Origin: Bacteroidales bacterium | GTDB lineage: Bacteria > Bacteroidota > Bacteroidia > Bacteroidales > Muribaculaceae | Assembly: GCA_900766975.1 (NCBI GenBank) | Contig: CAAFXO010000016.1 | Location: 13,639-77,638, forward strand | DNA length: 64,000 nucleotides | Direction: 5' to 3' | Shown: piece after piece, positions 50,080 through 59,143 of the stretch | Position numbering within the stretch: the first letter of the stretch is position 1 | Layout: each line of letters begins with the position of its first letter | The notes under the pieces: model-generated | Seen by the model: only the letters and a program-made list of their open reading frames with translations | Database searches by the model: none | What the model was told of the DNA's origin: nothing | Program-made: the position numbers and the translations under genes

Positions 50080-50496
50080 ATGAAGAAACAGGGCAGCACA
50101 TCAGATTTCACCGACGATCGCAACCGGGAGTTGCATCGTCGATTTATGGATATCCTCCGCACATCGCGAGGTGTTGCGCTCCGGGATATGTTTGGCATGG
50201 CAGCCTCGCGACCTGCCTCCCGATTTTGGGTGAGTGAGCAACGGGCAGCGATCGTCGTCTCGGCGATGTTGCAAGGGCGATCGTTGGGGCGGATCAATCA
50301 GAAGCGACGGGAGATGTATGAAGAGATAACCCGTCGCGTCAAGAGGGTACTGGCATATCATCCCGAGATGACGCTACTCGCGGCATGCAGCGAAGTGATC
50401 TATCAAGAGGCGCCGGAATTTTACCTCACCGACGAATCGGCACGTTGCATCATCTACCGCACCCGCAAAAGTCGGCGTCATCATCAAGCCATCTGA
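50080..50496 (+). CDS. Small basic protein with an internal duplication, first gene of the packaging module
   Basis: 138-residue, Arg-rich protein of unknown function. It contains two similar segments: ASRFWVSEQRAAIVV (about 46-60) and APEFYLTDESARCII (about 111-125), each following a helical stretch. Such a twofold basic protein directly before a terminase large subunit gene suggests a DNA-binding or small-terminase role, but I see no proven small-terminase signature. It is 45 nt upstream of the terminase gene and probably opens the operon. Confidence 0.75.
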   Translation: MKKQGSTSDFTDDRNRELHRRFMDILRTSRGVALRDMFGMAASRPASRFWVSEQRAAIVVSAMLQGRSLGRINQKRREMYEEITRRVKRVLAYHPEMTLLAACSEVIYQEAPEFYLTDESARCIIYRTRKSRRHHQAI

Positions 50497-50541
50497 CAAC
50501 ACAATCACACTACCCATCCAACAGCAAACACTATTACCGAC

Positions 50542-52704
50542 ATGACAACAATATTTAACAATCTACAGATACCCGATCCGGAGATGCTCGACGAAGTGGA
50601 GCGCATCCTCGCTGAAGATGCGCGACGCATGGCAGCGATCCGCGCCCCCTTCGACCCGGTGAGTGGAGAGAACTCCACAGGGGAGCGATTCCTCTTCGAA
50701 GTGGAGGGACTGCCGACGGCATGGCTACCCGAATCGATGCGGAGAGAGCCGGAGATATCCTCCCTACTGCGACATGGTAGTGTCGATGCCTGGCTTGAGG
50801 CACGCGAGAGGCGCAGCATCGTGCAACGCGACCGTCAGCGGCTTGCCGACCGGATCGACCGCATCCGCCAGCGCCACGACTTCCCCTACTGGGCAGCCAC
50901 CCGCGCATATATCAAGAACAAGCAGGGTGGCGACGACATGCTCTTCCGTCTCAACCGTCCCCAGCGCAAACTCGTGGAGAGTTTCGAGAAAATGCGCCTT
51001 GCCGACCGCCCCATCCGACTCATCCTGCTAAAGGCGAGACAATGGGGAGGAAGCACCTGTACCCAGCTATACATGGCATGGCTGCAACTCGTGCATCAAC
51101 GAGGACTCAACTCGCTGATTATCGCCCATCAGGGAGTAGCGAGCGACGAGATCAAAGACATGTTCGACCGCATGATCGAGCGCTATCCCCTCGACCTGCT
51201 CTACGACGAAGGAGACAAACCGAAGAAGGGAGAGAAACTTGTGGAATGGGTAGGGAAGACCCGCTCCATGTTTCGCGTGCCGGCGCGCAACTGCAAAGTA
51301 AAATTAGGCACAGCGGAGAAGCCTCACTCCTGTCGCGGTGGCGACTACAGTTTGGTCCACTGCTCCGAGGTGGGCATATGGAAGAAGACCGACCGCAAGA
51401 CACCGGAAGAGATCTTGCAATCAGCCTGCTCCGGACTTCTGTTGCGGCCGATGACGATGATCGTCTACGAATCGACAGCCAACGGCACCGGCAACTTCTT
51501 CCATCGCGAATATGAGGCGGCTCGACGGGGCATCTCACAATTTGATGCCCTCTTCATCAGCTGGTATGAGATCGACCAATACACACTTCCACTCCGCGAG
51601 GGGGAACGTCGCGAACTGGCACGGCGACTTGTCGAGGGGAGATATGTCGAGAATGCAGCCTCCGACCGCGAGCAGCCGGGGAAATACCTGTGGTGGCTTT
51701 TCGAGCGGGGAGCGACCCTCGAGGCGATAGCCTGGTATATCTCCGAGCGGTCGAAATATTCCGACCATGGGCTGATGGCATCGGAATATCCATCAGACGA
51801 TGTCGAAGCCTTCGTACACTCCGGAGCACGCGTCTTCGACAAATACAAGGTAGAGCAACTTCGGGAGGGGTGTCAGCATCCGAGCGAACGAGGGGAGTTC
51901 AATCGAGTCGACGACTACGACGCCTTGGAATCCTTTATGACGCCGACCCATCGGCGACATCTCTTGGAGGCGGTAACCTTCCAGCCCCTTGCCTCCGGAG
52001 GATGGAGGGTGTGGCGTCATCCCGATAGGGATAGCGGGAGTCGGATTCGCGACCGCTATGTCACGGTGGTTGACGTGGGAGGCAGGAGTTCGAAAGCCGA
52101 CTGGTCGGTAATCGTGGTCTTCGACCGAGCGCCGATGATCGAGGCGTCGGGACCGGAAGTGGTGGCGCAATGGCGTGGCCACACCGACTTCGACCTCTTG
52201 GCGTGGCGAGCGGCAGTCGTCTCCTCCTACTACGACAATGCCCTCCTTGTGATCGAGAGCAACACCTTGGAGACACGCGATCCCGACCGCGACACCGACG
52301 GCAACCAATCCAACTTCATCCTCAACCGACTTCGTGACATCTACCCCAACCTCTATGCCCGACGCCGGAGTGAAGAAGAGGTGGCGCAAGGGGTGCCGAC
52401 ACGTTATGGTTTTCACACCAACGTAGCCACCAAACCGATGATCATCACCACCTTGGTAAAGGTGATCCGCGAAGGGCTATATATCGAGCACGATCCGATG
52501 TGCTTGGATGAATTTTTAGCCTACGAGCGGCGGCAGAATGGTTCGTATGGGGCGATAGCCGGTTGTCACGACGACCTGCTGATGACGCGCGCCATCGGGC
52601 TTCATATCTGCTACCACGAGATGGAGATGCCGCGAAGAGTCACCGCCACCGACAACCCCTACCGACTGATCCACCGCCCCTCCGGCGGCATGGCAGCGTG
52701 GTAA
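50542..52704 (+). CDS. Phage-type terminase large subunit
   Basis: 720-residue protein with both motor and nuclease parts. After about 150 unassigned residues, the ATPase domain has a Walker A-like KARQWGGST at 164-172 and an acidic SEVG near 275-278 as the likely Walker B/catalytic pair. The C-terminal RNase H-like nuclease keeps its acidic residues: Asp511 in VVDVGG, Glu572 in VIESNT and Asp677/Asp678 in GCHDDLLMTRA. The reading frame is complete, so the enzyme could be active. The known role of the family is to translocate DNA into a procapsid through the portal and cut it. No capsid genes are nearby. The heptamer array at 52711 follows its stop. Confidence 0.88.
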   Translation: MTTIFNNLQIPDPEMLDEVERILAEDARRMAAIRAPFDPVSGENSTGERFLFEVEGLPTAWLPESMRREPEISSLLRHGSVDAWLEARERRSIVQRDRQRLADRIDRIRQRHDFPYWAATRAYIKNKQGGDDMLFRLNRPQRKLVESFEKMRLADRPIRLILLKARQWGGSTCTQLYMAWLQLVHQRGLNSLIIAHQGVASDEIKDMFDRMIERYPLDLLYDEGDKPKKGEKLVEWVGKTRSMFRVPARNCKVKLGTAEKPHSCRGGDYSLVHCSEVGIWKKTDRKTPEEILQSACSGLLLRPMTMIVYESTANGTGNFFHREYEAARRGISQFDALFISWYEIDQYTLPLREGERRELARRLVEGRYVENAASDREQPGKYLWWLFERGATLEAIAWYISERSKYSDHGLMASEYPSDDVEAFVHSGARVFDKYKVEQLREGCQHPSERGEFNRVDDYDALESFMTPTHRRHLLEAVTFQPLASGGWRVWRHPDRDSGSRIRDRYVTVVDVGGRSSKADWSVIVVFDRAPMIEASGPEVVAQWRGHTDFDLLAWRAAVVSSYYDNALLVIESNTLETRDPDRDTDGNQSNFILNRLRDIYPNLYARRRSEEEVAQGVPTRYGFHTNVATKPMIITTLVKVIREGLYIEHDPMCLDEFLAYERRQNGSYGAIAGCHDDLLMTRAIGLHICYHEMEMPRRVTATDNPYRLIHRPSGGMAAW

Positions 52705-52710
52705 CAATAA

Positions 52711-52787
52711 GGAGATAGGAAATAGGAGATAGGAATGAGGAGATAGGAATTATCTAATAACTAATCACTAATATCTAATCACTAAAA
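52711..52787. repeat. Heptamer arrays of two kinds, 6 and 5 units
   Basis: Six units of the GGARATA type (52711-52752) pass without a break in phase into five units of WCTAATM type (52753-52787). The first part matches the array at 48427-48524. It fills the gap between the terminase gene and the next ORF. Confidence 0.85.
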
Positions 52788-52796
52788 CTAAGAGTT

Positions 52797-53252
52797 ATGT
52801 TTTTCAAGAAGAACAAATCGAACGAAGATGCCGATCAAATGGTCGACACTCAATGCAATCCGACTGCAGAAGCAGATCAAGTAACTAACCCCGAAACCGA
52901 GGCTTTTGATGAAGAGGCACTCCGCGAGGCATTGTCGGCATGGTGTGAAGAGAGGGAGATCGACGGCACACAGCAAGAGAAGATTATGGAGACGATCCTT
53001 GCCATCCGCCATTCGATGACGGCGGGCGACGACACTCCGACACTCTTCGAGTTTGCCCGCAAAGCGTCAGACTATGACGAAGCCATAGTCCGCGCCACAT
53101 CCGACGGCGAACTGAAAGGGCGCAACCTTGCCATCGAAGAGATAGCCAACGGAGCGCCGCAAGATGATGGTATGCCCCACTTCAGTTCCTACGCCTATAA
53201 CACATCACGCGAGATGCCCTCCATCTTCCGTTTAGCCCAAGATGCCTTATGA
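52797..53252 (+). CDS. Unknown acidic protein in the packaging module
   Basis: 151-residue protein that I do not recognise. The first 45 residues are polar and low in complexity (KKNKSNEDADQ, then several Thr, Pro and Glu). Residues 38-110 look helical, with EEALREALSAWCEEREIDGTQQEKIMETILAI. The overall charge is strongly negative. Its stop overlaps the next start in ATGA, so it is translated with the 431-residue protein. An acidic helical protein between terminase and portal could be a scaffold-like or accessory protein; this is inference from position only. Confidence 0.75.
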   Translation: MFFKKNKSNEDADQMVDTQCNPTAEADQVTNPETEAFDEEALREALSAWCEEREIDGTQQEKIMETILAIRHSMTAGDDTPTLFEFARKASDYDEAIVRATSDGELKGRNLAIEEIANGAPQDDGMPHFSSYAYNTSREMPSIFRLAQDAL

Positions 53253-54544
53253 GACTCCTGCGACGCACCCGGCGAGTGAGGGTGCCACTATACACCTACA
53301 ATCACACCCTCACTCCCATCTACGACTCCGATCCCGACACCAGCGGCAACGACACCGACTCGGGCACCGACAGCGACACCGAACCACTCCCCGATCTCTC
53401 CGGCATCTTGGAGAGCATCACCTTCTCGATGTATCCCTCACAGTTAGAGGGGTACATCTTCTCCCGCTACTCCCATCCCGCCACACTGATGAGTTGTATC
53501 ATCCCCGACGATGACCTTCCATTGGTGCAATCATGGTTTGGCGGCGCCCCAAGCACAGCCTTGGCGAGCGACACCCTCGTCAAGCGTCTTACCAACGGCG
53601 TAATCGGTCAACTCCAAGACTTCATCACCGACGCTGCGGAGGCCTCCCTCTTTCTTGGACCCTGCCGCATAGGCTGTGCCATCCGGCTGAACGACGGCAC
53701 ATATTGCAGTGTATCCACCCCGGTCTACCTTGCTCCCAACACGATGGCGCCACTCTTGGCGATACGCGAATATGCACTCAACGGCACCTCACTACAGACC
53801 ATTGTCGAGATGATCTGCACGCCGGTGAAGATCATGGCGCAGATTCCGGCATTTGAACTCCCCGCATCGGTAGCATCGCGAGCTGAAGCCATCGTCTTCT
53901 ACGCCACCCGACAGGGTGACCTCCTCACGAGCGACGAGACCGTAGAGGGGGTGACGACCAACGACATATATGGCGAAACGACTCGATGTTGGCAATACGA
54001 CCGACTCTCCCCCGACGTGATCCGCGCCTCGGTCATGGCCGACAGCGACCTGAGAATCATCGGCGAAGTGGATATAGCACAAGCCTCAGCGGGGATCGCC
54101 TCCCTGCAACTACCTGTCACTCCGGGGGCATTGGCGACTTGGAAACTACTTCCCAAATTTAATCCCAACCAGAGTGGCAGTGGCGGTGAGATCGACGACC
54201 CGACACTGCCGGGAGGGGGAGAAGAGGAGGATAGCTACAGCAGGGTAAGGTTGGAGACAACACCACTCGACTTAGGCTATCCCGACGACGACAAGATAAT
54301 AAGAGAAGTGGCACTTCGAGGCATCTACCGCCACATTCCACCCGCCGAAGAGGGGGATCCCGATCTCCCCGAGATCAGTCTCTACATCTCGCGACATCGC
54401 GACCGCTGGCGCAAGATAGCCACCGGCCAAGGGGGATATATCCGTCTCCCGGTGGGGATCCGCACACGCTGGGTAAGAGTCGAAGTGATAGCCCCGCGAG
54501 GCTCCACCTTCGATGCGATAACCTTCCGCATCGACCTGCGATAA
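53249..54544 (+). CDS. Unknown protein with Asp/Ser/Thr-rich segment, in the packaging module
   Basis: 431-residue protein of unknown function. It starts with a basic MRLLRRTRRVRVPLY, followed by a linker near 26-50 made mostly of Asp, Ser, Thr and Gly (DTDSGTDSDTE). The rest has a globular middle with many beta-prone segments and a second linker (QSGSGGEIDD...GGGEEEDSYS, about 311-335). A C-terminal beta-rich domain ends in EVIAPRGSTFDAITFRIDLR. The layout, two domains joined by flexible acidic linkers, is unlike a major capsid protein. It is coupled to the upstream gene by a 4-nt overlap and is 33 nt before the portal gene. Confidence 0.75.
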   Translation: MRLLRRTRRVRVPLYTYNHTLTPIYDSDPDTSGNDTDSGTDSDTEPLPDLSGILESITFSMYPSQLEGYIFSRYSHPATLMSCIIPDDDLPLVQSWFGGAPSTALASDTLVKRLTNGVIGQLQDFITDAAEASLFLGPCRIGCAIRLNDGTYCSVSTPVYLAPNTMAPLLAIREYALNGTSLQTIVEMICTPVKIMAQIPAFELPASVASRAEAIVFYATRQGDLLTSDETVEGVTTNDIYGETTRCWQYDRLSPDVIRASVMADSDLRIIGEVDIAQASAGIASLQLPVTPGALATWKLLPKFNPNQSGSGGEIDDPTLPGGGEEEDSYSRVRLETTPLDLGYPDDDKIIREVALRGIYRHIPPAEEGDPDLPEISLYISRHRDRWRKIATGQGGYIRLPVGIRTRWVRVEVIAPRGSTFDAITFRIDLR

Positions 54545-54577
54545 CAAAACCGATAACACAATAAAACAAATAACAAC

Positions 54578-56014
54578 ATGGCAAAACAAGTAACATATAG
54601 CAGCGAGCCGCTCCGCGACGAGCGACTTCTGCAACGCGCCATCGAGAGTTATGGGGCACTCCTCCCCTACCGCAGAGAGCGCGAGCGATGCAAACGTTTC
54701 ACCTACGGCGACCAATGGATCGACTCCGTAGTGGATCATGGCGTCAAGATATCCGAAGAGGAATACATCAAACGGCAAGGGAACATGCCGCTGAAGAACA
54801 ATCTGATACGTCGTTTGGTGCGTAACGTCTTGGGAGTCTGGCGCAACCGTAGTCAGACATCCCGGATACACTGGCGCGACGAAGCCGAAGCGACACAAGG
54901 AGAGCGACTCACCCGGATATTAAAGAAGAACATCGAAGAGAATCGTCTCGAAGAGGTATATGCCCGCTCGATGGAAGAATTTCTGATCGGGGGCATGGTG
55001 GTCCACAAGAAATGGTATGGCATGAAAGGAGGAATGCTGACCTGCCACACCGACATCGTCGACCTCAACAACTTCTTCGTAGAGCGGTCGGGTCGGGACT
55101 TTCGAGGCGACGACATCACGCTGATCGGGGAGATCCACCACATCACCTTCGACAGGCTTCTCTCCACGCTGACGCGCCATCCGGGCGATCGTCAGCGCCT
55201 GCGGCGGCTTTACGGAGTCTCACCGGGCATGGAAGAGGAAGTCACCTGCACCATCTACGAGATATGGGATCGGCGGAGTGTCGACCTGCTCTCCTGCCAC
55301 GACCGGGCGAAAGGGATCTACTATCAGGTATCGGCAGAGAGATATCCCGAGATCGAAGAAGAGAACGAGCGGCGTCGACAAGGGGGTATCGCCGGCATAG
55401 CGGTGAGGTATAGCGCACACGAAGTGTGGCGACTCAGCATCATTGACGAAACGGGGAGAGTGTTGCACCGCTGCCGGACACCCTATCGGCATCAGAGTCA
55501 TCCCTACGTGGTGAAGGCCTATCCCTATATCGATGGAGAGATCCACTCCTTCGTGAGCGACATCATCGACCAGCAGAAACTGACCAACCGGCTTATCTCG
55601 ATGTATGACTGGGTGTTGCGAGCCTCCGCCAAGGGAGTACTGCTCTTCCCCGAAGGGTCGCTTCCCGACGGCGTCGACATCACCGACATCGCCGAAGAAT
55701 GGGGACGCTTCAACGGGGTAATCGTGTATCGGCCACGCAGCGGAGTGCCACTGCCCCAGCAGGTGAGTTCCAAGTCAGTGGATATCGGCATCACCGAGCT
55801 CTTAGAGATCCAGATGAAGATGATGGAAGACATCTCCGGAGTCAACGGAGCCTTGCAGGGAAAATTAGAGAGCAACTCGATGAGCGGCACCCTCTACAAC
55901 CAGCAGACACAGAACTCACTGACAGCACTTGCCGACCTGATGAGCAGTTACGAAGACTTCGTGTCGGCCGCCACACGCAAAGACCTCGACAACCTGCAAC
56001 AATTTTTGGTCTAA
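54578..56014 (+). CDS. Phage portal-like protein
   Basis: 478-residue protein that resembles podovirus/P22-type portal proteins, the ring through which DNA enters and leaves a capsid. Supporting segments are NNLIRRLVRNVLGVWRN early, DLNNFFVERSGRDFRGDD in the middle, HPYVVKAYPYIDGEIHSFVSDIIDQQKLTNRL and late in the chain IQMKMMEDISGVNGALQGK, the stem/crown pattern of this family. It is shorter than P22 gp1 and lacks a long C-terminal barrel. It ends the five-gene unit, and no protease, capsid, tail or lysis gene follows. The next gene is an Lrp-type regulator with its own promoter. Confidence 0.78.
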   Translation: MAKQVTYSSEPLRDERLLQRAIESYGALLPYRRERERCKRFTYGDQWIDSVVDHGVKISEEEYIKRQGNMPLKNNLIRRLVRNVLGVWRNRSQTSRIHWRDEAEATQGERLTRILKKNIEENRLEEVYARSMEEFLIGGMVVHKKWYGMKGGMLTCHTDIVDLNNFFVERSGRDFRGDDITLIGEIHHITFDRLLSTLTRHPGDRQRLRRLYGVSPGMEEEVTCTIYEIWDRRSVDLLSCHDRAKGIYYQVSAERYPEIEEENERRRQGGIAGIAVRYSAHEVWRLSIIDETGRVLHRCRTPYRHQSHPYVVKAYPYIDGEIHSFVSDIIDQQKLTNRLISMYDWVLRASAKGVLLFPEGSLPDGVDITDIAEEWGRFNGVIVYRPRSGVPLPQQVSSKSVDIGITELLEIQMKMMEDISGVNGALQGKLESNSMSGTLYNQQTQNSLTALADLMSSYEDFVSAATRKDLDNLQQFLV

Positions 56015-56058
56015 CCGGTGTGAATTTTGCATTTTGCTTTCATTTTGAGCTAAATTCG

Positions 56059-56089
56059 TTGTAAATATCATAAAAAATACCTAATTTTG
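56059..56089 (+). promoter_or_regulatory. Promoter of the Lrp/AsnC regulator gene
   Basis: TTG (56059-56061), 20 nt, TAATTTTG (56082-56089), leaving a leader of about 20 nt. Confidence 0.7.
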
Positions 56090-56114
56090 CAGAAAATATT
56101 TACATTCTGAAACC

Positions 56115-56582
56115 ATGATGGAAAAACTTGACAATCTTGACAAGAAGATTCTAAATATCGTAATGGAAAATGCACGAATCCCCTCCAAGGATATCGCTGC
56201 ACAATGTGGTGTATCGCGTGCCGCGATCCATCAACGCATCCAGCGCCTTATCGACATGAAAGTGATCGTCGGCTCGGGCTATATCGTTGACCCTCACAAA
56301 TTAGGATATAACACCTGCACCTACGTCGGAGTGCGACTCGAGAAGGGATCGCTCTATCGCGAAGCCGCCGCCGAGTTATCTAAGATACCGGAAGTAGTGG
56401 AATGTTACTTTACCACCGGCCCCTACTCGATGCTTATCAAGGTGCATGCCTACGACAATCAGCATCTTATGCAGTTGCTCAACGACAAGATCCAGCACAT
56501 CCCGGGCGTCACCGAGACAGAGACGCTGATTTCACTCGAACAGACTTTCCATCGTCAGATCCATATCGATACAGAAGACTAA
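56115..56582 (+). CDS. Lrp/AsnC family transcriptional regulator
   Basis: 155-residue regulator. The N-terminal winged helix-turn-helix is at about 6-50 (NLDKKILNIVMENARIPSKDIAAQCGVSRAAIHQRIQ region), and the C-terminal RAM domain senses an amino acid or similar ligand (VVECYFTTGPYSMLIKVHAYD). Members form octamers that wrap DNA. It has a strong promoter of its own just after the phage-like module and is followed by the YfhO-like gene after 51 nt. Its targets are not evident; both neighbours are candidates. Confidence 0.92.
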   Translation: MMEKLDNLDKKILNIVMENARIPSKDIAAQCGVSRAAIHQRIQRLIDMKVIVGSGYIVDPHKLGYNTCTYVGVRLEKGSLYREAAAELSKIPEVVECYFTTGPYSMLIKVHAYDNQHLMQLLNDKIQHIPGVTETETLISLEQTFHRQIHIDTED

Positions 56583-56633
56583 GAAATAACCAGGCACTCC
56601 ATCACATCCAAGATAGAGCCAATCACTCTGAAT

Positions 56634-59081
56634 ATGAATAAGAAATCACTCCTTTATATATTGGCCACGGCGATACTTGCCATCGTGGCCATTCTTTTTT
56701 TCTTTCCCGATGATGTAGAGGGAAACGTGTTGCAACAAGCCGACACGATGCAAGGACTTGCCAATGGTCAGGAGGTAAAAGCATATCGCGAAGCCACGGG
56801 CGAGGACTCACGCTGGACCAACTCCCTGTTCGGGGGAATGCCCAACTTCCAGATAGCTCCGAGTTATAAAGCCAACAGCTGGCTCGACTGGGTGGGCAAG
56901 GTCTACATGCTCGGGTTGCCATATCCTGCCAACTTGCTCTTTATCATGATGATGGGTTTCTTCATCATGGGGCTCTGCATGAAGATGAGATGGTATGTTT
57001 CACTCTTTGGGGCCTTGGCATGGGGATTCTCCACCTACTTCATCATATTGATCGGAGCGGGACATATTTGGAAATTTGTCACCTTGGCATATATACCCCC
57101 CACGATAGGTGGTTTGGCGCTGCTCTACCGGCGCAAATATCTTGCCGGCACGGCATTGACAGCGCTCTTCGGGGCGTTGCAACTACAGAGCAATCACCCG
57201 CAGATGACCTACTACTTCCTCTTCGTCGTGGTGGCACTGATCGTGACCCGGCTTGTGATCGCCATCCGCGAAAAGGAGATGAAACACTGGTCGATAGCTA
57301 CAGCGTGTGCGATAGTGGCAGCCATACTCGCCGTGGGAGTCAACTCCTCGAGCCTCTACAACTCCTACGAATACTCGAAAGAGACGATCCGCGGACGCGC
57401 CACCGAGCTCAGCACCCCGGGTGGCGACAACACCGGCGGCATGAAGCGCAGCAACATCACCTCCTGGAGTTATGGTGTGGATGAGACCTTCACCCTGCTT
57501 CTTCCCAATGTCAAGGGAGGTGCCACCATCAAGCCGGTGGCGGGCAAGAATCAGCTCCTCTCCGTGGCGGATGTCGATACCGATGCATTGCAAAGCCTAT
57601 CACCCGAAGAATTGCAATTCGTCTATCAATTCCCGCAATACTTTGGCAATCAGCCGATGACCAACGGCCCGGTATATGTCGGTGCCTTCGTGCTGATGCT
57701 CGCCATCCTCGCCCTCTTCATGGTAAAATCGCCGATGAAATGGGCACTCCTTGCCGTTTCGATCCTCGCCATCCTCCTCTCCTGGGGACACAACTTCTCC
57801 TGGCTCACCGACATATTCATCGACCACTTCCCGGCATACAATAAATTCCGTGCCGTCTCCTCGATCCTGGTGGTGGTGGAATTTACCATACCGCTACTTG
57901 CGGCGATGTGTCTCGCCCGACTCATCGAGCATCCCGAAGAGTTCCGCGCCAAGCCGCTATATCTGCATATCATCTTCGGCATCGGAGCGCTGATCTGCTT
58001 CGTAGGGTGGATGTTCCCCTCGATATTCGGTGATCCCTTCTCCGTATCGGAAATCGAGGAACTCACCAAGATGGGGATATTCTCCGATCCTGCTCTCTAC
58101 GGCATCATCAACGCCATAAAGAGTGCCCGTCTGGAATTGGTGAGCAGCGACGCACTCCGCTCTCTCATCTTTATATTACTGGGATGGGGACTTCTCTTCC
58201 TCTATCTGCGAGGCACTATCAAGAAGGGGTATATCCTTGTGTCGGGAGTAATCTTGCTGACACTGATCGACCTCTATACGATCAATCATCGCTATGTCAA
58301 CTCCGAGAACTTCGTAGCACCCGCAGAAGATGAGGCAGTCTTCGAGATGACCGCAGCCGACCGACAGATCCTTCAAGACACGAGTTACTATCGAGTGCTC
58401 GACCTCGACGATATGGGTGGTGCACGCTCCTCCTACTTCCACAAGACCATCGGAGGATATCATGCCGCCAAGTTGACCCGCTACAACGACCTGCTTGAGA
58501 ACCAGATCTATAAGGGCAACCTCAATGTAATCGACATGCTCAATGCCCGCTACTTCATCAAGAGCGACAGTGTGATAGTCAATTCCGAGGCATGTGGCAA
58601 TGCTTGGTGGGTAAGCAGGGTCGACTATGTCAAGGATGCCAACGCCGAGATGTCGGCACTCGACACGCTCGACACGCACAGTTGCGCTGTGGCGGATGCT
58701 AAATTCAAAGAGATGCTTGGCACAGCGACAGCACCGTCACCGGGCGACACCATCTATCTGACCAGCTACGCTCCCAACAAGCTGACCTACAAAGCGACTA
58801 CCGCCCGGGGTGGTGTGGCAGTATTCAGCGAAGTATATTTTCCATGGGGATGGGAGGCAACCATCGACGGCAAGCCGGCAGATATCGGGCGTGTCAACTA
58901 TGTGCTTCGCGCCATGAAGATCGCACCGGGAAGCCACGACGTGGTGATGACCTTCGATCCGCAATCCCTGCGAATCACCGACAATGTTGGCGTGACCTGC
59001 GTAGTGATGATCTACCTGCTCCTCATGGCAGCATTGGCAGGCGTGATCCTCAAGATAGTGGCTACTCGAAGCAAAAAATAA
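56634..59081 (+). CDS. YfhO-family membrane protein
   Basis: 815-residue polytopic protein with about 12 to 14 membrane segments and a periplasmic C-terminal domain (about 560-780), followed by a last helix (VTCVVMIYLLLMAALAGVILKIV). The family is thought to include GT-C-type glycosyltransferases that decorate lipoteichoic acid or other envelope polymers in Firmicutes. In Bacteroidota it is widespread and unstudied. The first loop after helix 1 holds Asp/Glu residues, as in GT-C enzymes. The reading frame is intact. It follows the Lrp-type regulator and may be cotranscribed. Confidence 0.85.
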   Translation: MNKKSLLYILATAILAIVAILFFFPDDVEGNVLQQADTMQGLANGQEVKAYREATGEDSRWTNSLFGGMPNFQIAPSYKANSWLDWVGKVYMLGLPYPANLLFIMMMGFFIMGLCMKMRWYVSLFGALAWGFSTYFIILIGAGHIWKFVTLAYIPPTIGGLALLYRRKYLAGTALTALFGALQLQSNHPQMTYYFLFVVVALIVTRLVIAIREKEMKHWSIATACAIVAAILAVGVNSSSLYNSYEYSKETIRGRATELSTPGGDNTGGMKRSNITSWSYGVDETFTLLLPNVKGGATIKPVAGKNQLLSVADVDTDALQSLSPEELQFVYQFPQYFGNQPMTNGPVYVGAFVLMLAILALFMVKSPMKWALLAVSILAILLSWGHNFSWLTDIFIDHFPAYNKFRAVSSILVVVEFTIPLLAAMCLARLIEHPEEFRAKPLYLHIIFGIGALICFVGWMFPSIFGDPFSVSEIEELTKMGIFSDPALYGIINAIKSARLELVSSDALRSLIFILLGWGLLFLYLRGTIKKGYILVSGVILLTLIDLYTINHRYVNSENFVAPAEDEAVFEMTAADRQILQDTSYYRVLDLDDMGGARSSYFHKTIGGYHAAKLTRYNDLLENQIYKGNLNVIDMLNARYFIKSDSVIVNSEACGNAWWVSRVDYVKDANAEMSALDTLDTHSCAVADAKFKEMLGTATAPSPGDTIYLTSYAPNKLTYKATTARGGVAVFSEVYFPWGWEATIDGKPADIGRVNYVLRAMKIAPGSHDVVMTFDPQSLRITDNVGVTCVVMIYLLLMAALAGVILKIVATRSKK

Positions 59082-59126
59082 TGTCGGAAACACGTCCGGC
59101 ACATCAACCGACCGACAAAAATCTCA

Positions 59127-59138
59127 GGAACGCGTTCT
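59127..59138. repeat. Gene-end near-palindrome, copy 4
   Basis: GGAACGCGTTCT, 45 nt after the YfhO-family stop codon and 5 nt before the next ATG. Confidence 0.5.
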
Positions 59139-59143
59139 AAACT

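Noticed and set aside
48427..52787. CRISPR array or phage attachment repeats for the heptamer arrays
   Set aside because: The units are 7 bp without spacers, no cas genes are present, and they do not bracket the whole phage-like module.
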